11,845 nucleotides of DNA. Source: Chitinophagales bacterium. Lineage in GTDB: Bacteria; Bacteroidota; Bacteroidia; Chitinophagales; UBA2359. Shown here one piece after another: positions 6,309 to 11,845 of the stretch. The notes below the pieces were generated by a model, which worked only from the letters and a program-made list of their open reading frames with translations, ran no database searches and had not been told where the DNA came from. A program made the position numbers and the translations under genes. The stretch is taken from contig JAHDDN010000136.1 of NCBI GenBank assembly GCA_020629335.1, forward strand, positions 1 through 11,845, in the 5' to 3' direction. How positions within the stretch are numbered: the stretch's first letter is position 1; every line of letters starts with the position of its first letter.

Positions 6309-6873
6309 CCAGTTGTTTTCTAATTCTACTTAAGGTCTCCGGCTTTATACCAAGATAACTCGCTATTTGATATTGAGGAACCCGATTCATTAAGTTTGGT
6401 CTATCCTTCAATAATCGTAAATATCGTTCTTTAGGACTTGAAATGATGAATTTGGAGAGTTCCTCTTGTTGGGCTCCCATCATTTCTTCCATGCCTTCCC
6501 GGCAGAATTTTTCGAAGCGAGGATGTTTTTGGTATAAAGCCTTTTCTTTCTCTACACTCAATATAGTGACAAGGGTTTCTTCTGTGCATTCAAAATATTT
6601 GCTGGAAGGAATATTTTTAACTTGGCTATTAAAGTCGATAGCAGATTGATTTTCAGTATAGAAAGCTGTTGTCTTTTCTTCTCCGTCTACTAATTGATAT
6701 TCTCGGACACAGCCCTTTATGATAAAGTAGGCATTATTAGCTATCATTCCTTCTTTCAAAAGCAAATGCCCCTTCTCATAAGTTTTGATGGGAAAGCTTT
6801 CTGCTATTGTTAACTTTTCTTCTTCTGTCAAGCTCGTAAGTTGCGACATAAATTGGACTAGTATATGTTCCAT
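6298..6873 (-). CDS. Crp/Fnr family transcriptional regulator
   Basis: The 191-aa protein has the standard two-part plan: a cyclic-nucleotide-binding-like beta-roll (about 25-110, with KGHLLLKEGMIANNAYFIIKGCVREY at its start) and a C-terminal winged helix-turn-helix (about 145-190). The recognition region is VPQYQIASYLGIKPETLSRI (165-184), typical of Crp/Fnr proteins. The usual G-E...R-x-[AST] phosphate-binding signature for cAMP is not visible, and there is no N-terminal cysteine cluster for an iron-sulfur centre. It is therefore probably neither a true cAMP receptor nor an O2-sensing FNR, and the effector is unknown. It is the last gene of a minus-strand run but has its own candidate promoter at 6899-6906. 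The start codon directly precedes a recognisable N-terminal helix. Its likely target is the convergent barrel gene, whose promoter carries a TTGAC-N4-GTCAA box. Confidence 0.93.
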   Translation of the reverse strand: MEHILVQFMSQLTSLTEEEKLTIAESFPIKTYEKGHLLLKEGMIANNAYFIIKGCVREYQLVDGEEKTTAFYTENQSAIDFNSQVKNIPSSKYFECTEETLVTILSVEKEKALYQKHPRFEKFCREGMEEMMGAQQEELSKFIISSPKERYLRLLKDRPNLMNRVPQYQIASYLGIKPETLSRIRKQLAKS

Positions 6874-6886
6874 TTGTTGTTGTTGA

Positions 6887-6906
6887 TTGACTTTTTTGCA
6901 AAGTTA
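6887..6906 (-). promoter_or_regulatory. Candidate promoter and Crp/Fnr half-site for the Crp/Fnr gene
   Basis: On the minus strand TAACTTTG (6906-6899) matches the Bacteroidota -7 consensus TAnnTTTG exactly, 25 bp before the ATG. I see no good -33 element. Next to it on the plus strand, TTGAC (6887-6891) is one half of the operator found at 5611-5624, followed by an imperfect second half (TTGCAA). The half-site would overlap the transcription start, which is compatible with weak autoregulation. Confidence 0.4.
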
Positions 6907-6926
6907 AATATTGAAATTCTAATTTC

Positions 6927-7316
6927 TTACTTCCCACCTCTAAATTCATCAATTTTATACTCATTCCCTAGTTTAAGTAAATATAAATAACCTCCAGTAG
7001 CTCCAACAATTGGATCAGACTTACCTAATGATAAGTAAATTAGCGAGTCATTTTCAGACACATTAAAAACTCCTTGACCATTATTGGAAAGGTTTTCAGA
7101 TAAATTATTTATAAAAGTATCATTTCTTAAGTTATCAGACCAAGATAGAATTGACTTATATCCTCTTTCTGTACATATTTTCAATAATTTACTTTTCTCT
7201 TTTGATTTAATTATTACAGACAATTCAGTTAAATTTTTACTTAACTCAGGTGTCAATTTATTACAACTACTAAGGCTTAAAAAAGCCAACAATAATATAG
7301 TAAAGAATTTTATCAT
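6927..7316 (-). CDS. Small unknown lipoprotein
   Basis: The 129-aa protein begins with a lipoprotein signal peptide: a basic Lys3, a hydrophobic stretch, and the lipobox LSSC with the lipidated cysteine at residue 18 (LSLSSCNK). The mature part has about 111 residues, is polar and has no motif I can name. It contains a glycine-rich segment near the end (VGATGGYLYLLKLGNEYKIDEF) that looks like the last strands of a small beta-containing domain. It starts 19 bp after the 149-aa gene and ends 53 bp before the Crp/Fnr gene, so it is most likely co-transcribed with the former. Membrane anchoring is well supported; the function is unknown. Confidence 0.8.
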   Translation of the reverse strand: MIKFFTILLLAFLSLSSCNKLTPELSKNLTELSVIIKSKEKSKLLKICTERGYKSILSWSDNLRNDTFINNLSENLSNNGQGVFNVSENDSLIYLSLGKSDPIVGATGGYLYLLKLGNEYKIDEFRGGK

Positions 7317-7335
7317 TTTTTTTATATCATCTTAT

Positions 7336-7785
7336 TTACAACACATCTTTGAAAGTCCTCGGACCAGTACTCTCAAAATGCCATTTTTTGATTGGTTTGG
7401 GTTCTTCTCCATACCAACTCTCTTCTCCTAATGCGGCATAATCAATGAACCAATCGTATTGAAAATCGCCCATTACTTCAAACTCAGCATGTATGCTAAC
7501 ATCAAACCAAAAGAGGGTTTCAAGGATTTTCTCAAACTTATCAAGCCATAAATCCCACTGATATTCTAATGTCTTATAACTTGCACCAAAAGTGATTATT
7601 TGATCTCTAAAAACACCTTGTTCGTTTGGTATCGAAAACATACTTTTATTGATCCAAGGAAATTCTTCATCCTTTTCAGTCAAATTATCTATCACTTTTG
7701 CATTCAGCCGATGCAATTTGTAATAGTCTTGCGTTTTCCAAGTGGCTCCATTTATTCTTCCATAAATGATTGTATGATGTGCCAT
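7336..7785 (-). CDS. Uncharacterised acidic, tryptophan-rich cytoplasmic protein
   Basis: This 149-aa protein has no signal peptide or membrane segment and is unusually rich in Trp (eight residues, for example YQWDLWLDKFE and FQYDWFIDY) and acidic residues. It opens with MAHHTIIYGRINGATW and reads as a compact single alpha/beta domain. I do not recognise the family. Size, acidity and composition recall immunity proteins or small binding proteins, but no toxin gene is visible nearby, so that is not claimed. The start at 7785 is supported by the junction with the upstream gene. Removing hairpin A2 and one of its TTT duplications places this ATG three bases after the stop codon of the hydrolase gene, a tight operon junction. 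The lipoprotein gene follows after 19 bp. Confidence 0.78.
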   Translation of the reverse strand: MAHHTIIYGRINGATWKTQDYYKLHRLNAKVIDNLTEKDEEFPWINKSMFSIPNEQGVFRDQIITFGASYKTLEYQWDLWLDKFEKILETLFWFDVSIHAEFEVMGDFQYDWFIDYAALGEESWYGEEPKPIKKWHFESTGPRTFKDVL

Positions 7786-7790
7786 TGTTT

Positions 7791-7950
7791 GAACTCATTT
7801 AAAGTTTTATAATGAAGCTGAAAATTAGCTATTTTTTCGTAGTTCAAGGCATTTTTGAGGTTCATAGCAGGGCTACGGATCGAAAAAATAACGAAGAAAT
7901 ACGGAAAAATAGCCATTTTCTAAGCCAGTAGGAAAACTTTAAATGAGTTC
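7791..7950 (+). mobile_element. 160-bp palindromic MITE-like element, family A, copy A2
   Basis: It has the same ends as A1 (GAACTCATTTAAAGTTTT and its complement), the same length and about 96% identity by eye. TTT flanks both sides (7788-7790 and 7951-7953), and the right TTT overlaps the stop codon of the hydrolase gene. The differences from A1 include the apex (CAGGGCTACG here, CAGCGCTACG in A1) and restore pairing, so A2 is nearer to an intact hairpin. It separates two genes that would otherwise be three bases apart, and any transcript crossing it would carry a hairpin of nearly 80 bp. Confidence 0.87.
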
Positions 7951-7951
7951 T

Positions 7952-8863
7952 TTATAAGTTTTTTACGAAATAATTCCCAACATACTCGACCCACTTTTCG
8001 GGATTATCTAATTGACAAAAATGTCCTAAGCCCTTCATAATAGTTAAGCTAGCATTGGGACAAACTTTCTCTTTCAAATGATGGGCCATCGATACTATCG
8101 CAACGGCATCATCCTCTCCCCAACAGAAATGAATGGGAACTTGAGTTTTACTTAGAGCAGGTAACCATCTCGATTTTTCAAATTGCTTTCTATCATTGAG
8201 ATATTTGATGGTTAGGTAAACTTTTCTGTGCCCATCTTGTAACTGATTGCCTTCCCATAGCATTTTAATGGCTTCTTCAGACAAATTATCATTGCCGTGT
8301 GCACTTTTAATTTGGTGTTGGAATATGGCGTAGTTAACTATATTTTTGAACCATTGGCCATAGCTTGATAAGAGTATTTTTTGAGTGATTCTCAAGGAAG
8401 ACATTTCCAATATCATACTTCCATTCGTAAAGCTAATACTTTGTAAACCCTCGGAAAAGAAGCTGGGTACCAGACCATTTTCATGTCGAGCAAGGATTTC
8501 AGTAGCTACGCTATCTCCCATATCATGAGCGAGTAAATGACCGCCTTTAATTCCAAAATGCTTCCAGACTTCAAAGGCGGTGTCTGCTTGTTCTAATAAA
8601 GAGTAGGAATATTCTTCGGTGGGCTTATCGCTCAATCCATAACCGATCATATCAAATAAGATAATGCAATCGAATATTTGCATCATACCTGCTAAGATTG
8701 CATGATATGAATAAGAAGATTCTGGGAAGCCATGTAAGAGCAATAGTGTTTTTTGAACGGATGCGTCTGTTGCTCCAACTTGTTTTACGAAGAGTCGATG
8801 GCCCAATGGGCCATATTGAATATATTCACCACTAGCTTCCCAGGCTTTGAGTTTTGGAGACAT
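7952..8863 (-). CDS. Alpha/beta hydrolase of the haloalkane dehalogenase / epoxide hydrolase / MEST-like group
   Basis: The 303-aa protein has the full alpha/beta-hydrolase core: the oxyanion loop HGFPESS (44-50), FDMIGYGLSDKP (70-81), the nucleophile elbow HDMGD with Asp114 in the nucleophile position, an acid in GEDDAVA (Asp251 or Asp252) and the catalytic His281 in GLGHFCQLDNPEKW. An aspartate nucleophile in H-D-x-G-D points to the dehalogenase/epoxide hydrolase branch rather than to serine esterases. H-D-x-G-D together with the cap segment SLRITQKILLSSYG (about 156-169) resembles the MEST/PEG1-like subgroup (family knowledge, from memory). It is cytoplasmic, with no signal peptide. The substrate is unknown. 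It is the first gene of the minus-strand run, and its TAA stop overlaps the target duplication of element A2, so the coding sequence remains complete. Confidence 0.9.
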   Translation of the reverse strand: MSPKLKAWEASGEYIQYGPLGHRLFVKQVGATDASVQKTLLLLHGFPESSYSYHAILAGMMQIFDCIILFDMIGYGLSDKPTEEYSYSLLEQADTAFEVWKHFGIKGGHLLAHDMGDSVATEILARHENGLVPSFFSEGLQSISFTNGSMILEMSSLRITQKILLSSYGQWFKNIVNYAIFQHQIKSAHGNDNLSEEAIKMLWEGNQLQDGHRKVYLTIKYLNDRKQFEKSRWLPALSKTQVPIHFCWGEDDAVAIVSMAHHLKEKVCPNASLTIMKGLGHFCQLDNPEKWVEYVGNYFVKNL

Positions 8864-8927
8864 TACTATTTTAGCATTAGATTTGATGTAACAATTTAAA
8901 AAAAGAAAACATCTTATCCAACCCCTA

Positions 8928-8951
8928 TTTCATTTGTTAACAAAAGTGAAA
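8928..8951. promoter_or_regulatory. Palindrome upstream of the hydrolase gene
   Basis: TTTGTTAACAAA (8933-8944) is a perfect 12-bp palindrome. It is flanked by TTTCA on the left and TGAAA on the right, offset by two bases. It lies 70-81 bp upstream of the hydrolase start and could be an operator. No regulator can be assigned, and AT-rich palindromes arise easily by chance. Confidence 0.25.
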
Positions 8952-9000
8952 GGGATTATGCTAATTTTTTATCTAATTACTGAATTATTCAGTCTCTAAT

Positions 9001-9111
9001 TTAATTATTGACTTGTGTAATTTCAGCTTCTCCTATAACAATTCCTTTATGTAATTGGGGGTTACCTGCATAATTAACAGTGGCCTCACCATAAGCTGTA
9101 TGAGCTATAAA
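9001..9111 (-). pseudogene. Decayed C-terminal remnant of an exported beta-repeat protein
   Basis: The gap 8864-9284 has no intact gene. On the minus strand, 36 sense codons ending in TAA (9001-9003) encode a convincing protein tail containing YGEATVNYAGNPQLHKG. An in-frame TGA at 9112-9114 precedes it, there is no start codon, and the DNA further upstream is not coherent in any frame. The pattern G-x-x-x-V-x-Y-x-G-N-P resembles the last strands of head-GIN (DUF2807) beta-helix domains in Bacteroidota, but this is a tentative match to a short piece. The rest of the gap is AT-rich without recognisable elements other than the palindrome at 8928-8951. Confidence 0.4.
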
Positions 9112-9284
9112 TCAATAAAACAGATAAGGAAGCAAAGTAGATCAGGCCCCAAATATTGTAGAATCAAATGAAACATACGCCGCTAAACATCGTATATAAC
9201 TCATAGAAGATGATCCCTTTTTAAGTACTGGAGATTTTCCATTTTTTTATCACACGCAATCACTTTATTTATAACTTATTAGGT

Positions 9285-9692
9285 ATGATTTTTGCAAATT
9301 TAGAGAAAATGAAACCAATATTATTTTTCTTGGATGATGATTATCCTACCAATGTTTACAATGAAATCATTGTGAGAAAATTAGTGGAGGTGGGTTCATT
9401 TAAAATTTTTAATGACTCTTTAAATGCCTTAAAGAGCATTAAAGCAATAGAAAGAAAGCCCAATATTATTTTTTTGGATATTAATATGCCCAAAATGAAT
9501 GGATGGGAATTTGTTGAAGAAATTGAAAAGTCTCCAAGTGATTTTCTAACTCCTCCCTATTGCATTGTCATGCTAACTACTTCTTTGAGCAGCCATGATG
9601 TTGAAAAAGGAAAAAAATCTCCTTTAGTAAAAACATTACTGGAAAAACCATTGACAAAAGAAAAAATATTAGATGTAATCAATAGCGATTAA
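9285..9692 (+). CDS. Single-domain response regulator
   Basis: The 135-aa protein is a lone receiver domain. The acidic pocket is in FFLDDD (14-19), the phospho-acceptor is Asp65 in FLDINMPKMNGWEF, the switch residue is among TTS (98-100), and the conserved lysine is Lys121 in LEKPL. No output domain follows, so it probably acts by protein contact like Rcp1- or CheY-type regulators, or passes phosphate on. The true start may be Met9 (position 9309), since MKPILFFLDDD is the usual beginning of such domains and the eight extra residues add nothing recognisable. The histidine kinase gene follows after 14 bp, so the two are almost certainly one operon, with the kinase as partner. Confidence 0.93.
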   Translation: MIFANLEKMKPILFFLDDDYPTNVYNEIIVRKLVEVGSFKIFNDSLNALKSIKAIERKPNIIFLDINMPKMNGWEFVEEIEKSPSDFLTPPYCIVMLTTSLSSHDVEKGKKSPLVKTLLEKPLTKEKILDVINSD

Positions 9693-9706
9693 TAAGGGAT
9701 GCTTTT

Positions 9707-11041
9707 ATGATGCAATATCTAAACAGATTTACTGATTTTTTTCTCAAAGATAAGGAGCATCTTTCAGCAGCAGATCTTTATAAGTCAAAAACCTTAATAT
9801 TGATTACTAGTTGGACATGGTCATTAGGTGTCTTCCTAGCTTTTTTGCAAAACTTTGGCTACTTTACTGGTGAAGCCGTTTTAGCCCTTGCCGTTTTTTC
9901 CGCTCTTTTTTTATTAATTCTAAAATATACTGGCAATATTGCGGTCATTGGAATTTTAATCGCTATTGCTGGAACTCTTATTATTTGTTACAATATAAAT
10001 GCAACAGGATATATCTATTCCTATAATCACAAGTGGTTTATCCTTATTTTATTAGTCGTAAATTTTTATTCCAATCGATTTACTTTTTCTTATCTCGTTC
10101 TGATATATATCTTACAATGCTATTTTTATTTTGTGACACCCGACATACTTCAAACAATCGGATCAAAGGAAGAACATTTTATAGATAATTTGGTGTATTT
10201 TGTTCTCCCTTATTTAATTTTACTAATTTTTAGAAGAATGCAAGCTATTCAAACTTCCAAAATAGATGATCAAAACACCCTACTTCTAAATCAACAAAAA
10301 GAATTAGTCAATAAAAATCAACTCCTGGAAAACAGATCTGAATTATTACTCAATAGTAATCAAGAATTAGAACGATTTGCCTACATTGCTTCTCACGATT
10401 TAAAAACACCACTAAATAATATTATCAGCTTTTCCCTATTATTAGAAGAAGAACTTAAAGACTTTGATAATGAAAATGCTCAACAGTATTTTCAATTTAT
10501 TAAAGACGGAAGTAGCAAAATGAATAATCTTATAGTTGATGTTTTAGAGTACTCCAAAATGTCTTCCAAAGAAACCAAAAAAGTAGAGATTAATCTTAAA
10601 GAATTAATCGAATCAATCATGACTGACATCTCCGAATACATTAATCACAGAAAAGCTACTATCACTATCCATAATGAGCTTGGAGTCATTCATTCTAATA
10701 CCGCACAAATGTATTTGTTGTTCAAAAACCTAATCGAAAACGGCATTAAATATAATCAATCAACTCATCCCAAAATTGAGATTTCAAGCACACAAGAAAA
10801 AGAACAAGTCATATTTGAAATTAAAGATAACGGAATTGGGATTGATCCTAAATACCATAAAAATATATTCCAAATGTTTACTCGTCTTCACACTAATCGT
10901 GAATATGATGGAACGGGACTGGGCTTAGCATTATGTAAAAAAATAGTCAATGGCCTAAATGGAAAAATTGAACTTGTCAGCGAATCTGGAGAAGGCTCCA
11001 AGTTTATAATCAGCCTTCCTAATAAGCACTTTATTACTTAA
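9707..11041 (+). CDS. Membrane-bound sensor histidine kinase
   Basis: This 444-aa protein has about six membrane segments between residues 28 and 175 with only short loops. It therefore lacks a periplasmic sensor domain and may sense within the membrane. A coiled-coil linker (about 183-222) follows, then the dimerisation/phosphoacceptor helix with His230 in ASHDLKTPLNNI, and the ATP-binding domain: N box NLIENGIKYN (341-350), G1 DNGIGI (374-379), F box IFQMF (387-391) and G2 GTGLGL (402-407). All catalytic motifs are intact. The H-box form ASHDLKTPL is typical of kinases related to phytochrome and PAS kinases that pair with stand-alone receivers, consistent with the response regulator 14 bp upstream. 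The ATG ATG pair leaves a one-residue ambiguity in the start. Repeat R2 begins two bases after the stop codon. Confidence 0.95.
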   Translation: MMQYLNRFTDFFLKDKEHLSAADLYKSKTLILITSWTWSLGVFLAFLQNFGYFTGEAVLALAVFSALFLLILKYTGNIAVIGILIAIAGTLIICYNINATGYIYSYNHKWFILILLVVNFYSNRFTFSYLVLIYILQCYFYFVTPDILQTIGSKEEHFIDNLVYFVLPYLILLIFRRMQAIQTSKIDDQNTLLLNQQKELVNKNQLLENRSELLLNSNQELERFAYIASHDLKTPLNNIISFSLLLEEELKDFDNENAQQYFQFIKDGSSKMNNLIVDVLEYSKMSSKETKKVEINLKELIESIMTDISEYINHRKATITIHNELGVIHSNTAQMYLLFKNLIENGIKYNQSTHPKIEISSTQEKEQVIFEIKDNGIGIDPKYHKNIFQMFTRLHTNREYDGTGLGLALCKKIVNGLNGKIELVSESGEGSKFIISLPNKHFIT

Positions 11042-11051
11042 TTGGGCGCAT

Positions 11052-11125
11052 CCCTTTCTAATATTTTCATGCGAGGGCGGACACATAGGTCCGCCCCTAC
11101 TGGCGCATGAAAATATTAGAAAGGG
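11052..11125 (+). repeat. Long perfect hairpin in the 5' loop of R2
   Basis: A 22-bp perfect stem (11052-11073 with 11104-11125) starts CCCTTTCTAA and ends TTAGAAAGGG. It encloses a second hairpin GGGCGGAC (11075-11082) with GTCCGCCC (11089-11096) around ACATAG. The inner hairpin has the look of a REP-type palindrome, GC-rich within an AT-rich stem, as if one palindrome had been placed in another. At the same position R1 has a different hairpin of about 24 bp. Confidence 0.85.
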
Positions 11126-11155
11126 TCGGGCTATCCGCTCTTATGTGGCAAAAGA

Positions 11156-11227
11156 TAGTAATGAGTATTGGGTAATGAGTATTTAGACAAATTGTACTCA
11201 CTACTTTATACCCACTACTCAATACTA
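11156..11227 (+). repeat. AT-rich imperfect inverted repeat in the inner loop of R2
   Basis: The left arm, built of TAATGAGTATTGGGTAATGA units, pairs imperfectly with the right arm CTCACTACTTTATACCCACT, with an offset of four to five bases. Short GTA-TTGAGT and GTAGTGAGT units recur within both arms. The repeat replaces the sub-stem present in R1 and R3. Confidence 0.7.
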
Positions 11228-11284
11228 AAAAAGCCACATACCGCTTCTATCCCTTGCGCATATTGGTATTGGGTCAATCTATAC

Positions 11285-11527
11285 TCATACAAGGGCTAAC
11301 TCATTCATCAAAGAATACCTCCTTTCCTCTAAACTCGCCTCCTTAAAATATTTTCTTGGATTCCCACACATATAACAAGAGCAGGGAGTCGGTGTATTGA
11401 TTACTGAATGTGGGATCTCCACATTCAGTGTATCATTATAAGCATTATTATAGCTCCAATAATGCTTTCTTTTTTGCAGCAATCGGTCTCTATGGTGCCT
11501 TCTTAAAGCTCGTTTCAGATTTTTCAT
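11285..11527 (-). CDS. Small basic CxCxxC protein, unknown function
   Basis: The 80-aa protein has a very basic N-terminus (RRHHRDRLLQKRKHYW, 9-24), a variable middle, and the compact motif CSCYMCGNPRKYF (49-61) with Cys49, Cys51 and Cys54, followed by a short charged helix (SLEERR). I recall small proteins with the same R-H-H-x-x-R start and C-S-C-x-M-C-G-N-P-R signature in many bacterial phyla, all of unknown function. The three closely spaced cysteines and basic arm would suit metal binding together with nucleic-acid contact, but that is inference. The conserved motif makes it a real gene despite its size. Element B2 is inserted 17 bp before the ATG, and a TATATTTG -7 box lies beyond it, so the mRNA leader would contain the hairpin. 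Confidence 0.85.
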   Translation of the reverse strand: MKNLKRALRRHHRDRLLQKRKHYWSYNNAYNDTLNVEIPHSVINTPTPCSCYMCGNPRKYFKEASLEERRYSLMNELALV

Positions 11528-11544
11528 TAATTAGTAGTCATTAG

Positions 11545-11701
11545 TGGTTCAATTTATTAGTCCTTGACAGCCCAAGTTTTGTCTTTTTACAATTCTACTT
11601 CGTTATTTTTTCGTTCCGTAGCCCTGCTATGGGCCTCAAAAATGCCTTGTATAATCGCAAAAATACTACAACTTAAAGTCAGAAACTTATAAACTGAACC
11701 A
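11545..11701 (-). mobile_element. 157-bp palindromic MITE-like element, family B, copy B2
   Basis: This is an inverted copy of B1 with the same TGGTTCA/TGAACCA ends and about five differences, including one deleted base. TTAG flanks both sides (11541-11544 and 11702-11705), where B1 has TTAA. The matching flanks within each copy but different flanks between copies show insertion with target duplication. It lies between a candidate promoter and the 80-aa protein gene. Confidence 0.85.
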
Positions 11702-11744
11702 TTAGGATTTTTCATAAAAAAAACAATTTCCAATTACCAATCAA

Positions 11745-11752
11745 CAAATATA
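11745..11752 (-). promoter_or_regulatory. Candidate -7 box for the 80-aa protein gene
   Basis: TATATTTG on the minus strand matches the Bacteroidota -7 consensus TAnnTTTG. No clear -33 TTG is seen; that region is occupied by the 3' end of repeat R4. The transcript would cross element B2 before reaching the ATG at 11527. Confidence 0.35.
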
Positions 11753-11760
11753 CATAATTC

Positions 11761-11845
11761 GCGTGAGGGATGGAAGTGGTATGTGGCGTCCATGCAGCGA
11801 CCTACGGCGCTTAGTGATGCGATGGCTGGCTTTAGCAGACAAGCA
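11761..11845 (-). repeat. Structured repeat R, copy R4 (cut by the window end)
   Basis: Read on the minus strand this is the 3' half of the repeat. CACGC (11765-11761) is the terminal arm, preceded by CCATCCCT, and GCCACATA (11787-11780) is the inner-stem arm. CACTAAG (11816-11810) sits where R1 has CGCTAAG and R3 has GCCTAAG. The 5' half lies beyond the window. Confidence 0.75.

Larger units (their letters stand above)
11044..11259 (+). repeat. Structured repeat R, copy R2 (complete, with palindromes in both loops)
   Basis: The ends pair as GCGCA (11046-11050) with TGCGC (11255-11259). GGG (11128-11130) pairs with CCC (11251-11253). The inner stem is TATGTGGC (11142-11149) with GCCACATA (11233-11240). 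The 5' hairpin is much longer than in R1 (11052-11125). The region inside the inner stem, which in R1 and R3 holds the CTAAG-type sub-stem, is here an unrelated AT-rich inverted repeat. It begins two bases after the histidine kinase stop codon. No T tract follows the hairpin, so it is not a standard terminator. Confidence 0.85.

Noticed and set aside
7084..7431. A 115-codon plus-strand ORF opposite the lipoprotein and 149-aa genes
   Set aside because: It is antisense to two genes with good protein features (lipobox, coherent domain) and has no recognisable content of its own.
9285..9692. The response regulator as a DNA-binding regulator
   Set aside because: The ORF ends directly after the receiver fold. 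There is no room for an output domain before the kinase gene.
11052..11125. The strong hairpin after the histidine kinase as a rho-independent terminator
   Set aside because: No T tract follows on either strand and its base is an integral part of repeat R2. It may still slow polymerase, but it is not a standard terminator.

Overview
The window looks like chromosomal DNA of an AT-rich Bacteroidota bacterium, probably a marine Cytophagales-type organism (inference). The support is a large exported beta-propeller protein with a type IX secretion C-terminal sorting domain, several promoter candidates of the Bacteroidota type (TAnnTTTG at -7), short lipoprotein and outer-membrane signal peptides, and the absence of strong Shine-Dalgarno sites.

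Layout. 6-156: GC-rich structured repeat (here called R, copy R3), then a bidirectional terminator. 241-882 (-): nitroreductase. 1059-2537 (-): unknown helical 492-aa protein. 2645-2868: promoter candidate and a 160-bp hairpin element (A1) in the divergent gap. 2905-5034 (+): T9SS-exported propeller protein. 5085-5528: hairpin element B1, a terminator and repeat R1. 5603-6308 (+): Crp/Fnr-type box and a small outer-membrane barrel protein. 6298-8863 (-): a run of four genes read leftwards: alpha/beta hydrolase, unknown 149-aa protein, lipoprotein, Crp/Fnr regulator. Hairpin A2 is inserted between the first two. 8864-9284: gene-free except for a decayed gene tail. 9285-11041 (+): response regulator and membrane histidine kinase, a two-gene operon. 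11044-11259: repeat R2. 11285-11527 (-): small CxCxxC protein. 11545-11845: hairpin B2 and truncated repeat R4.

The coding genes are mostly ordinary. Two functional links stand out. The two-component pair forms one operon. The Crp/Fnr regulator is convergent with, and overlaps, a barrel gene whose promoter region carries a perfect Crp/Fnr-type palindrome.

The striking content is non-coding. First, four copies of a multi-stem repeat (R): in the three complete copies the ends, junction and inner stems change sequence in compensating ways, so the fold is conserved rather than the sequence. Its two loops hold different palindromes in different copies. Second, four copies of about 160-bp whole-element palindromes fall into two families (A and B) with different arms and terminal repeats but almost the same central 50 bp. 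Each copy has its own target duplication. All four sit in probably transcribed untranslated positions: two candidate 5' leaders, one operon junction and one 3' UTR. I know of no name for either element.
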